From NCBI GenBank assembly GCA_036496425.1, contig DASXLG010000125.1, forward strand, positions 1 to 32,101: 32,101 nt of DNA. Reading direction: 5' to 3'. Numbering within the stretch: the first letter of the stretch is position 1; every line of letters begins with the position of its first letter. Shown piece by piece: positions 7,819 through 15,274 of the stretch. The notes under the pieces were generated by a model. That model worked only from the letters and a program-made list of their open reading frames with translations. It ran no database searches and had not been told where the DNA came from. A program made the translations under genes and the position numbers. Source of the DNA: Terriglobia bacterium (GTDB lineage: Bacteria > Acidobacteriota > Terriglobia > 20CM-2-55-15).

Positions 7819-8961
7819 CTATTTCGACCGGCCTTTATAACCCTGCGCGATCATCTGGATCGAGAAGATCTCATCCTGCCGCTGGTTGTTGAACACGCCA
7901 TACAGCGTCTTCTTGTCTTTGCCGCTGAATACAACGGTGATGAAGGGGCGCGGAATCGGAATCTGTCCGATGATCTTGCCATCGGTTCCGATAACGGAGA
8001 GGGCGGGTTTCCCGCCCGGGAGACCCGGGCCGCCGGTGGCATAAAGGCGCCCTTGTGAGTCGACCGCGCTGCCATCGCCGCCTGCCATCGCGTACTGGCG
8101 CTCGTTGGTGAGGGAGCCGTCGGGCTTGATGTCAAAGGCAATCATGCTGCCGCCACCGCCGCCCGCTGGCGCAGGCGTAATTCGCCCGGTGACGTAAAGT
8201 GTTTTCTCGTTGGGGCTGAGAACGATGCCATTGGTTCCCGCAACAGTTCCCTGTTTGGTGATAACGCCGGCCGGGTTCGCATAGAAAACGCCGCCCATCG
8301 TGAAATAGACGCCGCCGTTGCTTGCCGCCACCATATCGTTCACGAGGCCGCCGGCGCAATCCAACGGTTCTCCATTGATCATGTTTGCGAAGATGTGGCG
8401 TTTGGGTTCGAGTTGCTCGATCGCCTGCGGCAGGGCTCTTTCAAGAACAAACAGACTTCCCTTCTTATTCATGGCGATGGAGCCGGCCGTCGGGGTGTGG
8501 GTGTAGGGGAACGTCACTTTCCCGTCTTTGTCGATCTTCATCACCTGGCTGTTGGTGTTCTGTGCCGCCAGAATTCCGCCGTCTTTCGTCGCCATAATGC
8601 CGTCGGCATCGTTGCCCGTGCCCGTCCAGACCGACTTCCATTTCTGCCCGGCAGCGATAATCCCCGGAATCGCCGTCACTGTGTATTCCTCAGGACCCGT
8701 GTCCGCCGCACTGCCACGTCCTCCACCGCTTCCGCGACCCGCTCCGCCGCCCCGTCCTGCCGCGCTGCCCGAGCCCCGACCGGCCCCACCGCCGCGCGCC
8801 TGAGTTGGCGGAACTTTACAATTCTTGGCGATGAAAGCCGCGTACTTGGCATCCTGCGGAGCCTGCACGCCAGGCCCGGTCTGCGAGGCCGGAGCCTGTC
8901 CGAGCACGACCATCGCGCCGAGACACCCCGCCGCCGCAAGTAAAGTCACTTTCGAATTCAT
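7819..8961 (-). CDS. Secreted SMP-30/gluconolactonase-like beta-propeller protein
   Basis: Exported protein of 380 residues with a signal peptide (MNSKVTLLAAAGCLGAMVVL...GQA), a Gly/Arg/Ser low-complexity linker at about 55-90, and a beta-propeller. The propeller shows SMP-30/gluconolactonase landmarks: GGLVNDMV, GTNGIVLSPNEKTLYVTGR and GDGSAVDSQGRLYATG. Relatives hydrolyse aldonolactones in a metal-dependent way. With two PQQ-type dehydrogenase genes in this window, hydrolysis of lactones made in the periplasm is plausible but inferred. The ATG at 8959-8961 has AAGGAG six bases upstream. A longer open frame to 9132 only translates an intergenic repeat and is rejected. The glycine-rich linker may be a flexible surface spacer. 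Confidence 0.82.
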   Translation of the reverse strand: MNSKVTLLAAAGCLGAMVVLGQAPASQTGPGVQAPQDAKYAAFIAKNCKVPPTQARGGGAGRGSGSAAGRGGGAGRGSGGGRGSAADTGPEEYTVTAIPGIIAAGQKWKSVWTGTGNDADGIMATKDGGILAAQNTNSQVMKIDKDGKVTFPYTHTPTAGSIAMNKKGSLFVLERALPQAIEQLEPKRHIFANMINGEPLDCAGGLVNDMVAASNGGVYFTMGGVFYANPAGVITKQGTVAGTNGIVLSPNEKTLYVTGRITPAPAGGGGGSMIAFDIKPDGSLTNERQYAMAGGDGSAVDSQGRLYATGGPGLPGGKPALSVIGTDGKIIGQIPIPRPFITVVFSGKDKKTLYGVFNNQRQDEIFSIQMIAQGYKGRSK

Positions 8962-9048
8962 AACCTGCTCCTTAACTAAAAGTCCATTTCTGGTGCGGAA
9001 GTGTATACCGGGCAATTCCGGGACAGACACCAAATTCCAAGGACCCTT

Positions 9049-9133
9049 ATTGGAAATTCGAGATTGGAAGGTCGAAATTGGAGATTGGATTTCCCGATTT
9101 CGAATCTCGAACCTCCAATTTCGAATTTCCAAT
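9049..9133. repeat. Imperfect inverted repeat (ATTGGAAATTCGA type)
   Basis: The left arm begins ATTGGAAATTCGAGATTGGA at 9049 and the right arm ends TTCGAATTTCCAAT at 9133. The arms match over about 30 nt with a few mismatches, and short ATTGG/GAAATT units recur inside. It is AT-richer than its surroundings and fills the gap between the metallo-hydrolase stop (9140) and the leader of the SMP-30-like gene. Confidence 0.75.
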
Positions 9134-9139
9134 AGTTTG

Positions 9140-10105
9140 TTAATTGCTCTTCAGCTCCTGATACACCTCGCTCACAAATCGATCCGCGCTCGTCACGTCC
9201 GCTCCCGCCGCGCCGAGCCCGCCCGCCGTCGTGGCATCCCACGGCGCGGTCACCTTCGCGGCGACGACTTCCTTTTCCGTCTTTCCCTGCGCGATCAGCG
9301 CCTTCACTTTATCCCGCACGCTCTTGATCATGTCCGCGTATGGAACCAGGTCATTCCGCTTGATCCACGTGCCGTGTCCCGGAATCAGCACCGTATCGGG
9401 GCCTGCGGTCTTCATCAGCTGCTCGCATCCTTCCAACATGCCGTTCAGGGTGCCGCCGTTGGCGCGATCGATGAAGGGATAGCCGAAGTTGCGGTAGAAA
9501 TCGCCGATCATGATGACGTTCGTGTTTTCGAACCGGACCATCGTATCGCCGCCTGTATGCGCCGCCCGGACCGGAATCAGGTCGATCACCTCGCCGTTCA
9601 TATGCAGCTTCACGGGAGCGCCCATTCCGTAAGTCACGATGGGATATCCCGAGGTATCCCGCGCAGCGCCCGCATTGCCGTTGCCGCCGCGCGGCGGCCG
9701 AGCCATCTGTTCGCGCAGTTCCTCACGCGCGAAGATAACGACACCCAGCTTTTCGAAAAATGGATTTCCCGCGGTGTGATCCGGATGGATATGCGTGTTT
9801 GCCATGAAGCGGATCGGCTCCGTGCTGATCTTCCGGATCGCCGCCAGAAGCTTCTGCGAAACCTGGGCATATTGCGCGTCGACCATGAAGATGCCGTCCG
9901 GCCCAGCCAGTACACCGACCAGCCCGCCCGCCGCGTCCGGATGATTCACATCGACATTCGGCGACCCCGCGATCATGTAAAGGTTCGACGAGACCTTTTT
10001 TGCCGTGAATTCGATTTTGCTGTAATCGGTTCCCTGAGCCAGCACGCTGGCGGAAAGAGCCGCTGCGGCGAAAAGAACGGCGGACAAATACCAGGCGGAC
10101 TTCAT
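9140..10105 (-). CDS. Secreted metallo-beta-lactamase-fold hydrolase
   Basis: Exported hydrolase of 321 residues. The signal peptide is at 1-23 (SASVLAQ), followed by one MBL-fold domain. The zinc ligands are the HxHxDH motif H105/H107/D109/H110 (THIHPDH), H183 (AAHTGGD), D202 (GDFYRN) and H244 (PGHGTW). The order and spacing fit secreted MBL hydrolases of the quinoprotein-relay/cyclase type. The substrate cannot be told; a lactone or ester made by the neighbouring secreted oxidoreductases is possible. The ATG at 10103-10105 has AAGGAG seven bases upstream. It lies between a PQQ-type dehydrogenase (upstream) and the SMP-30-like gene (downstream) on the same strand, with gaps of about 235 and 178 nt, so co-transcription is uncertain. 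Confidence 0.87.
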   Translation of the reverse strand: MKSAWYLSAVLFAAAALSASVLAQGTDYSKIEFTAKKVSSNLYMIAGSPNVDVNHPDAAGGLVGVLAGPDGIFMVDAQYAQVSQKLLAAIRKISTEPIRFMANTHIHPDHTAGNPFFEKLGVVIFAREELREQMARPPRGGNGNAGAARDTSGYPIVTYGMGAPVKLHMNGEVIDLIPVRAAHTGGDTMVRFENTNVIMIGDFYRNFGYPFIDRANGGTLNGMLEGCEQLMKTAGPDTVLIPGHGTWIKRNDLVPYADMIKSVRDKVKALIAQGKTEKEVVAAKVTAPWDATTAGGLGAAGADVTSADRFVSEVYQELKSN

Positions 10106-10257
10106 GGCAGTCTCCTTTGGAGGGGTTCGGAGCGATATTGTAACTCAATCAAGATGGGAATGAATTAACGCTGGGAGTCTCCGAATGTTGTTTGAAGTTA
10201 CTAACCGCCCCGTCTGCGCCGCTAAGGAACGGGACCATTTTATTAATGGCGCAGCCA

Positions 10258-10278
10258 CCCCGCCTTGGAAAGGCGGGG
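10258..10278. repeat. Small hairpin, family B copy
   Basis: Perfect hairpin with arms CCCCGCCTT and AAGGCGGGG around GGA. It matches the tip of the element at 20976-21002 (CCCCTCCTT-GGA-AAGGAGGGG) except for one compensated base pair. It lies in the 235-nt gap between two minus-strand genes (10106-10340), where nothing else was recognised. The compensatory change suggests that the fold is what is conserved. Confidence 0.7.
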
Positions 10279-10340
10279 AATGTCCATCTCGAAAACCCTC
10301 AGTGCATTCACACCGGGTATGCGCCTACGCGATGGTGCCG

Positions 10341-11603
10341 TCATCGTTTCGGGACGAGTCTCAGAATCTTGCCGCCGGGGCCGTCGGTCATGACGTACAA
10401 GGCGCCGTCGGGTCCTTCATTCACGCCGCGGATTCTGGCGTTGAGATTCGTCAGCAGTCGTTCCTCGCCGATGACCCGTTCTCCATTCAGGACCAGGCGT
10501 ACCAGCGTCCGCCCGACCAGCTCGCAAACAAAGAGGTCGCCTTGCCACGCCGGGAACAGTTTTCCGGTATAGAAGGCGATTCCGGCCGGCGCGATATCGG
10601 GTGTCCAGAAATAAACCGGCTGTTCCATTCCTTCCTGAAATGTTTTGTCGCCGTTGATGGGCTTGCCGTTGTACTCGTGGCCGTAGCCGATAACGGGAAA
10701 GCCGTAATTCTTCCCTTTCTCGACGGCATTGATCTCGTCGCCGCCCCGCGGGCCGTGCTCGCTGGTCCATAGCTTGCCGGTGCGGGGATGGATGGTGATT
10801 CCCTGCACGTCTCTGAACCCGAGAGCGTAGATTTCGGGGTGCGCGCCGGGCCGGCCGGCGAACGGATTGTCTTTGGGAATCGTTCCATCGGTATTGATCC
10901 GCAGGATCTTGCCCATGTTGCTGTCGAGCTGCTGCGGCTGCGGCCAATCGACGGAATTGATCCCGAGACCCGCCGGAATGGACGACGTCACCAGCAGCGT
11001 TCCGTCCGGCGCTTGAATCACTCGTCCAAGCGTGCCCTCGCCATTGAGCAGGATTTTGAGGTCTTCGATGCGCGTATCGTCCGCAGAGAGTCTGGCTCGC
11101 GAGACGACCACAACACCGGGACTTCGCGGCAAGGCCTGGCGGTTCGCGTCATCCGGCAGAACCGTGTACGTCAGGTAGAGCGTCCGGTTCGTTGCGAAGG
11201 CGCGATCCGGCCGTACTTCGAAGAGCCCCTGCCCCTGCGCCCAAAGATTCGAAGGCAGTCCCAGAACCTCCGACACTTTTCCGTCTTTGCCGACAAGGCG
11301 AATGTGTCCCGAACGCTCGGCGGCGATCATCCGGCCGTCCGGAAGAAAATTGAATGAGAACGCGCCGTTCAGGCCTTCCGCCACTGTCTCGACCGTGTAT
11401 TCCGCAGTTTTCAGCGGACGCGGCGCGCGCGTCTGACCGAACCAGGCCGGAATCGGAGCGTATCCGTCCGGAGTCGCGCTTTCGCCTGCCGGAGCTCCGG
11501 TCTGCGCCGGCGGACGTGGGGCCGAATGAATGGTCTGAGCCGCGGCCATAGAACCTTGAATCGCCAGGCAAATTGCTGCGCCGAGAAGAGTGGCTTTAGT
11601 CAT
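10341..11603 (-). CDS. Secreted PQQ-dependent sugar dehydrogenase (GSDH/YliI type)
   Basis: Exported protein of 420 residues with signal peptide MTKATLLGAAICLAIQGSMA followed by a six-bladed propeller of the glucose/sorbosone dehydrogenase family. Landmarks are VAEGLNGAFSFNFLPDGRMIAAERSG-type N-terminal blades, GFRDVQGITIHPRTGKLWTSEHGPRGGDEIN (which includes the usual EHGPRGGDE cluster) and DLFVCELVGRTLVRL near the end. Relatives oxidise aldoses to lactones in the periplasm with PQQ. A periplasmic aldose oxidation role fits the sugar genes around it. The ATG at 11601-11603 is preceded by GGAGGG at a short distance. The frame opens further, to a TTG at 11639, but that adds residues ahead of the signal peptide and is rejected. 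Confidence 0.88.
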   Translation of the reverse strand: MTKATLLGAAICLAIQGSMAAAQTIHSAPRPPAQTGAPAGESATPDGYAPIPAWFGQTRAPRPLKTAEYTVETVAEGLNGAFSFNFLPDGRMIAAERSGHIRLVGKDGKVSEVLGLPSNLWAQGQGLFEVRPDRAFATNRTLYLTYTVLPDDANRQALPRSPGVVVVSRARLSADDTRIEDLKILLNGEGTLGRVIQAPDGTLLVTSSIPAGLGINSVDWPQPQQLDSNMGKILRINTDGTIPKDNPFAGRPGAHPEIYALGFRDVQGITIHPRTGKLWTSEHGPRGGDEINAVEKGKNYGFPVIGYGHEYNGKPINGDKTFQEGMEQPVYFWTPDIAPAGIAFYTGKLFPAWQGDLFVCELVGRTLVRLVLNGERVIGEERLLTNLNARIRGVNEGPDGALYVMTDGPGGKILRLVPKR

Positions 11604-11697
11604 ATCCCTCCAGTTTTCCGACAGTATATTAATGTCCAATTAATCTGAGAACAAACCGGTCCGATCCGGTGTCTATAGGAACGGGGGAGTGTATCCG

Positions 11698-12631
11698 ATG
11701 ATGAAAACCGGGAAAGTTGTGTTGATCCTCGCTGCCTTCGCGTTCGCCGTGATTCCGATTCTGTCCCAGACCACCCCTGCCGGGAGACCGGTTTAACATG
11801 GCCGGCGCGACGCTGAGGATGTTGCTGCAGCAGGCGTATCAGAAGACCGCGACGGGCACACCCATCAGTCAGCTTCAGATCGTCGGCGGGCCAGGCTGGA
11901 TGGATTCGGACCGCTATGACATTACGGCCACGGCGGATTGCAGTGGTGGGACATTGTCCCGGGAGCAGGTTCAGCAGATGATCCAGTCACTGCTCGCGGA
12001 CCGTTTCCAGGTGAAGGCCCATCTGGAAACGCGTGAGCTGCCGATCTATAACCTCGTCGCCGGTAAAGACGGGCCGAAGATCAAAGCCTCCGCGGACCAG
12101 ACGCCGCCGAACGCCGGACGCGGCGGACCGCCCCAACCCTGCAGTCCTGCGCCGCCGAACGCACAAGCGGCGGGAGCTCCGCCTCCGCCTCCGCCACTCC
12201 CGCCCCCGGGACAGCGCGGCGGAATCCTGGATCCCAACTTCGCGATGCCCCGGGGAGCCATGGCGATGATGTTTAACGGGACCGGTTCGACCTTACGCGC
12301 CGCCGCCGTGCCGATCGCGAATTTAATCGGGATGTTGCAGCAACAGGTCGGACGTCAACTGGTCGACAAGACGGGCCTGACCGGCCTCTTCGATTTCACT
12401 CTGCAGTTCAGCGCCGAAGGTCTATCCGTGCCCGGATTGCCACCCGGCGCTCTGCCGCCGGGCGCGCCGCCTCCCGCGGCTGCGGGCCAGACCCCGGGCA
12501 CGGCCTCAGCAGCCGATCCCGTACCTTCGCTGTTCACCGCCATCCAGGAACTCGGTTTGAAGCTGGAATCGTCGAAAGGGCCGGTCGAAGTTCTCGTCGT
12601 GGATTCGGCTCAGAAGCCCACGGAGAACTGA
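11698..12631 (+). pseudogene. TIGR03435-family secreted protein, internal deletion with frame change
   Basis: Remnant of an Acidobacteriota TIGR03435 protein. A GGGGGAG site precedes ATG 11698, which opens a clean signal peptide (MMKTGKVVLILAAFAFAVIP followed by ILSQTTP). This frame stops at TAA 11794-11796. The family body lies in the next frame from before ATG 11798: RFNMAGATLRMLLQQAYQ, then QMIQSLLADRFQVKAHLETRELPIYNLVAGKDGPKI, a Pro-rich stretch, LVDKTGLTGLFDFTLQFS and the typical ending QKPTEN. The FEVASIKP segment normally found between signal peptide and body is missing, and the two frames abut. A deletion with frame change at about 11770-11795 explains this. The 277-residue body could be expressed from ATG 11798, but it would lack an export signal. 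Confidence 0.8.
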
Positions 12632-13212
12632 TAACTCTCGGGAAGTCGGGCCGGATTTGAGAAAAGATCGAAAGAGAGCTCGAATTTGCAACAAGAGCGC
12701 TCGACTTCCGGAAAGAGGGCTCGAATTTCCCCCGGAAGCGGGTTTTTCGCGGCCACGATCGTCATTTGCCATTCGATGATTATCATTTTCAAAATCACAA
12801 TCATCATTCGCCATTTGATGATCGTCATTTTCAAAACACTGTCGGCCGCGAGAATTCTCGACAGGAATCTTGATATTCGACAGGTCATCTCCCCTCGAAG
12901 TTTCCCAAAGCGGCCGGCAGAGCGAAACACCCGGTGAAAAACCTGCCGCGTGGCCGGTGTCGAACAGCTTCCGGCGAACTCAGAGTATTCCTGCGGCTCC
13001 ACTTCGAGATCTGGCGCAGATCGTTGCGCTTCGCACGCCTCGGCTCATAATCGCGATTGCCGGGACATAAGTTCGGCCGGCGGGTTTAGGTTGATAAAAG
13101 CACGACTTTGCAGTCGCGTTATCGCCGAAAACCGGATCTTGTAGCGCGCTGGCAATCGGGATTTCAATTACTTAAGACGGCAACCCACTTGCGGTATTCT
13201 GGAGGTGATTAT
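12632..13212. other. Gene-poor 580-nt stretch with short repeats
   Basis: No open frame here resembles a protein. The sequence is AT-richer than its neighbours in the middle. From about 12676 to 12730 the motif GAGNGCTCGA(A/C)TT recurs three times. A pair of 38-nt direct repeats follows at 12757-12836. The last 130 nt before the Uma2 gene hold no promoter that stands out. It may be eroded former coding or mobile sequence. Confidence 0.5.
12757..12836. repeat. Two 38-nt imperfect direct repeats
   Basis: Copies at 12757-12794 and 12799-12836 (offset 42 nt) share the pattern ATCRTCATTYGCCATTYGAT and end in TCATTTTCAAAA, differing at six single positions that are all transitions. Short GATGAT/ATCATC inversions make each unit partly self-complementary. 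Function unknown. Confidence 0.75.
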
Positions 13213-13773
13213 ATGGGTACTGAAATCGCAAAAAAGCTGTTTACCGTTCACGACTACCACAAGATGGTGGATGCCGGCATTCTTCATGAAGAGGATCGTG
13301 TCGAACTCATTCGGGGCGAGATCGTTCAAATGAGTCCCATCAATCCGCTCCACAATGGCACAATTCATCGTGCAACTCGCTCCCTCGTTCGTATTGTGGG
13401 TGACCTTGCCATTGTCGGCGTGCAGGGGTCCATTCGACTCGATGAATACGACGAACCGCAGCCTGATCTTTACCTGCTGCGGCCGAGGGACGATTTTTAT
13501 ACGGCCAGGCATGCCGGTCCGGCCGATATCTTCCTGATTATCGAGGTGGCCGATTCATCACTGCAGTATGACCGCACCACGAAGATGCAGCTTTACGCCG
13601 AGACCGGAGTTCCGGAGTATTGGATTTCCGATCTTCAGAACGACTGCATCATTGTTTATCGCAATCCGGAAGGCGCAACATATCGCACGACTCTGCAATT
13701 CCGCCGAGGCGAGCAACTGAGGCCTGCGCTATTATCCGACTGCGCCATTCCGGCCGACACCTTGCTGCCTTGA
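13213..13773 (+). CDS. Uma2-family endonuclease-fold protein (DUF820)
   Basis: Cytoplasmic protein of 186 residues with the PD-(D/E)xK nuclease fold of the Uma2/DUF820 family. Residues in family positions are VELIRGEIVQMSP (30-42), D85 in the PQPDLYLL strand, E111 in IIEVADSS and K124 in RTTKMQLYAETGVPEYWI. All catalytic acidic and basic positions are intact. The family is abundant in cyanobacteria and soil bacteria, and its biological role is unclear. The ATG at 13213 has a near-perfect GGAGGTGAT ribosome-binding site, which settles the start against the longer frame beginning at 13108. It stands alone after a repeat-bearing gap and before an unrelated methyltransferase. It may belong to the accessory gene pool. 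Confidence 0.92.
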   Translation: MGTEIAKKLFTVHDYHKMVDAGILHEEDRVELIRGEIVQMSPINPLHNGTIHRATRSLVRIVGDLAIVGVQGSIRLDEYDEPQPDLYLLRPRDDFYTARHAGPADIFLIIEVADSSLQYDRTTKMQLYAETGVPEYWISDLQNDCIIVYRNPEGATYRTTLQFRRGEQLRPALLSDCAIPADTLLP

Positions 13774-13868
13774 GCCGCCGATCGTTATGCCGCTGCCTGG
13801 AGGTGATTTTGAGCATCTCTTTTTCTGTGCTCCCAGCCTGCGGCGTGAAGTCCCACGAAATTTACGCG

Positions 13869-13874
13869 TATACT
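13869..13874 (+). promoter_or_regulatory. -10-like hexamer TATACT before the O-methyltransferase
   Basis: TATACT ends 10 nt before ATG 13885, and no Shine-Dalgarno sequence lies between. This fits a leaderless or very short leader. The -35 region is weak. Confidence 0.4.
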
Positions 13875-13884
13875 ATTGCGCGTC

Positions 13885-14508
13885 ATGCAAATGGACGATG
13901 CGATCAGGGACGTGCTGGCCGGATATCAAGCCCGGATCACGGCGGAAGACAAGCTTCGAGGACAGGTATCGCGTCAGGAATGGCTGAGCCGGCGCGATGA
14001 GTTCCTGCTGGAAGTCGGCGAGGCGGTCGGCACGCTGTTGAATGTTCTCGCGCGCGAAGCGAAAGCCCGGACGATTCTCGAGGTAGGGACGTCCTACGGC
14101 TACTCCACGATCTGGCTCGCCGATGCGGCGCGCGCCACGAAGGGGAAAGTCATCACGCTGGATCTCCGGGCCGACAAGCAGGCCTATGCGCGCAAGATGC
14201 TCGAACGCGCCGGACTCCTGGATTACGTCGAATTCCGCTGCGGCGATGCGCTGGAGCTTATCCAGAAGATGAGCGAAACCCTCGACTTCGCTTTGATCGA
14301 CCTGTGGAAGGACGTCTATATTCCCTGCTTCGACCGGGTCGCTCAGAAAGCGGCGCCCGGCGCGCTGATCATCGCCGACAATATGATCTTTCCCCCAGAT
14401 AATCAGGCCATCGCCGCCGCATATCGCGCGCATGTCCGCAGCAGGCCCGGAGTTGAATCCATCCTGCTGCCGGCAGGCCACGGCATTGAAGTCACGCGGC
14501 TTCCCTGA
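13885..14508 (+). CDS. O-methyltransferase (class I, SAM-dependent, family 3)
   Basis: SAM-dependent O-methyltransferase of 207 residues, the size typical of the catechol/caffeoyl-CoA O-methyltransferase-like family. Motif I for SAM binding is ILEVGTSYGYSTIWLA (about 61-76). The acidic end of strand 2 follows in VITLDLRADK. The metal-binding aspartates expected in the family are matched by DFALIDLWKD and IIADNMIF. The substrate is unknown. A link to 4-O-methylglucuronate in the nearby GH67 locus is tempting, but the enzyme adds methyl groups, so it would not remove that one. ATG 13885 was chosen; ATG 13891 and TTG 13876 are also in frame. It reads in the same direction as, but 45 nt from, the next gene. 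Confidence 0.88.
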   Translation: MQMDDAIRDVLAGYQARITAEDKLRGQVSRQEWLSRRDEFLLEVGEAVGTLLNVLAREAKARTILEVGTSYGYSTIWLADAARATKGKVITLDLRADKQAYARKMLERAGLLDYVEFRCGDALELIQKMSETLDFALIDLWKDVYIPCFDRVAQKAAPGALIIADNMIFPPDNQAIAAAYRAHVRSRPGVESILLPAGHGIEVTRLP

Positions 14509-14539
14509 TTCGTCTTTCTATTCGGAACGCAGGCACACG

Positions 14540-14545
14540 TATAAT
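14540..14545 (+). promoter_or_regulatory. Consensus -10 hexamer TATAAT before the small membrane protein gene
   Basis: TATAAT ends 8 nt before ATG 14554. A start site at the usual 6-8 nt would fall on or next to the ATG, so the mRNA would be leaderless. No Shine-Dalgarno sequence is present. Confidence 0.5.
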
Positions 14546-14553
14546 CCGCGCTT

Positions 14554-15090
14554 ATGGAAAGCGCCGTGGCGACCCTTGCGGAGTGGAAAACCTTTTACGG
14601 AATCGTGGGTACGGCGGCGGCCAGCCTGACGGGCCTGCAATTCGTCGTGATTGCGCTTGTGGCGCAGGTGCGAACGCGGTCCAGCGGCCATGAGATTGCG
14701 GCCTTCGGCAGCCCGAATGTGGTGCATTTCTGCGCGGCCCTGTTTCTGTCCGCCGCGCTGAGCGCGCCATGGCATTCGTTCCGGACAGCCCGTCTCCCGC
14801 TTATCGCGTGCGGCTTCATCGGCGTGGTGTATGCCGTCGTCGTCGCCTGGCGCGCGCGCCGCCAGACGGGCTACAAGCCAGTGTTCGAAGATTGGCTGTG
14901 GCATGTCGCACTGCCGATGCTGGCCTACGCCGCGCTGTTGGTGGCCGGGGCCTTGCTTTCGCGTTTCACGCTTTCCTCCCTGTTTGCGATTGCCGCGACG
15001 GCACTGCTCCTCGTGTACATCGGAATTCACAATGCATGGGACACGGTCGTCTACCTGGCGATCACCTATCTCCGACGGGAGGATAATTAA
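14554..15090 (+). CDS. Hypothetical integral membrane protein
   Basis: Unrecognised membrane protein of 178 residues with about five hydrophobic segments (roughly 14-38, 56-70, 81-98, 116-134, 138-160). Between segments 1 and 2 is a short polar loop (RTRSSGHEIAAFGSPN). Charged residues elsewhere are sparse, and no catalytic motif is visible. Codon use matches the neighbours and the start is set by a TATAAT hexamer 8 nt upstream, so the gene is probably real. It is followed by a repeat-rich gap and is not coupled to the enolase gene downstream. A function cannot be given. Confidence 0.72.
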   Translation: MESAVATLAEWKTFYGIVGTAAASLTGLQFVVIALVAQVRTRSSGHEIAAFGSPNVVHFCAALFLSAALSAPWHSFRTARLPLIACGFIGVVYAVVVAWRARRQTGYKPVFEDWLWHVALPMLAYAALLVAGALLSRFTLSSLFAIAATALLLVYIGIHNAWDTVVYLAITYLRREDN

Positions 15091-15094
15091 CCTT

Positions 15095-15224
15095 GCAACT
15101 CCCCTCCTCCGGAAGGCGTCAATGTACTTGGCGCAGGCAACTCCCCTCCTGGCATAGGGCAATAATATGCTTGACTCATCCTTTCGTGAGGCAGCTCCCC
15201 TCCTGATGCAGGAGGGGTGGCTGC
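15095..15224. repeat. Triple GC(A)RCTCCCCTCCT repeat ending in a hairpin (family B)
   Basis: The 14-mer GCARCTCCCCTCCT occurs at 15095, 15137 and 15191. The third copy completes a hairpin (15191-15224) with outer arms GCAGC/GCTGC and inner arms CCCCTCCTG/CAGGAGGGG. The first two look like truncated half-copies. The array fills most of the 184-nt gap before the enolase gene. A spurious upstream ATG (15167) would read through it. Confidence 0.75.
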
Positions 15225-15274
15225 ACGCGGCTGTAGTTGCTCGATCAGATGCGGGCCGCATAGTATTACCCTTC

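Noticed and set aside
8962-9132. Longer start for the SMP-30-like gene
   Set aside because: It only translates the inverted repeat. The AAGGAG site and signal peptide place the start at 8961.
12610-13002. 130-residue minus-strand open frame
   Set aside because: Low-complexity MII/KM-rich translation of the direct repeats, with no ribosome site or family resemblance.
13787-14000. Second GGAGGTGAT followed by TTG/ATG open frames after the Uma2 gene
   Set aside because: The site is a good Shine-Dalgarno match, but the frames run out of phase into the methyltransferase and resemble nothing. It may be a decayed start.
15167-15274. ATG extension of the dehydratase
   Set aside because: It translates the family B hairpin. 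The usual family N-terminus begins at GTG 15275.
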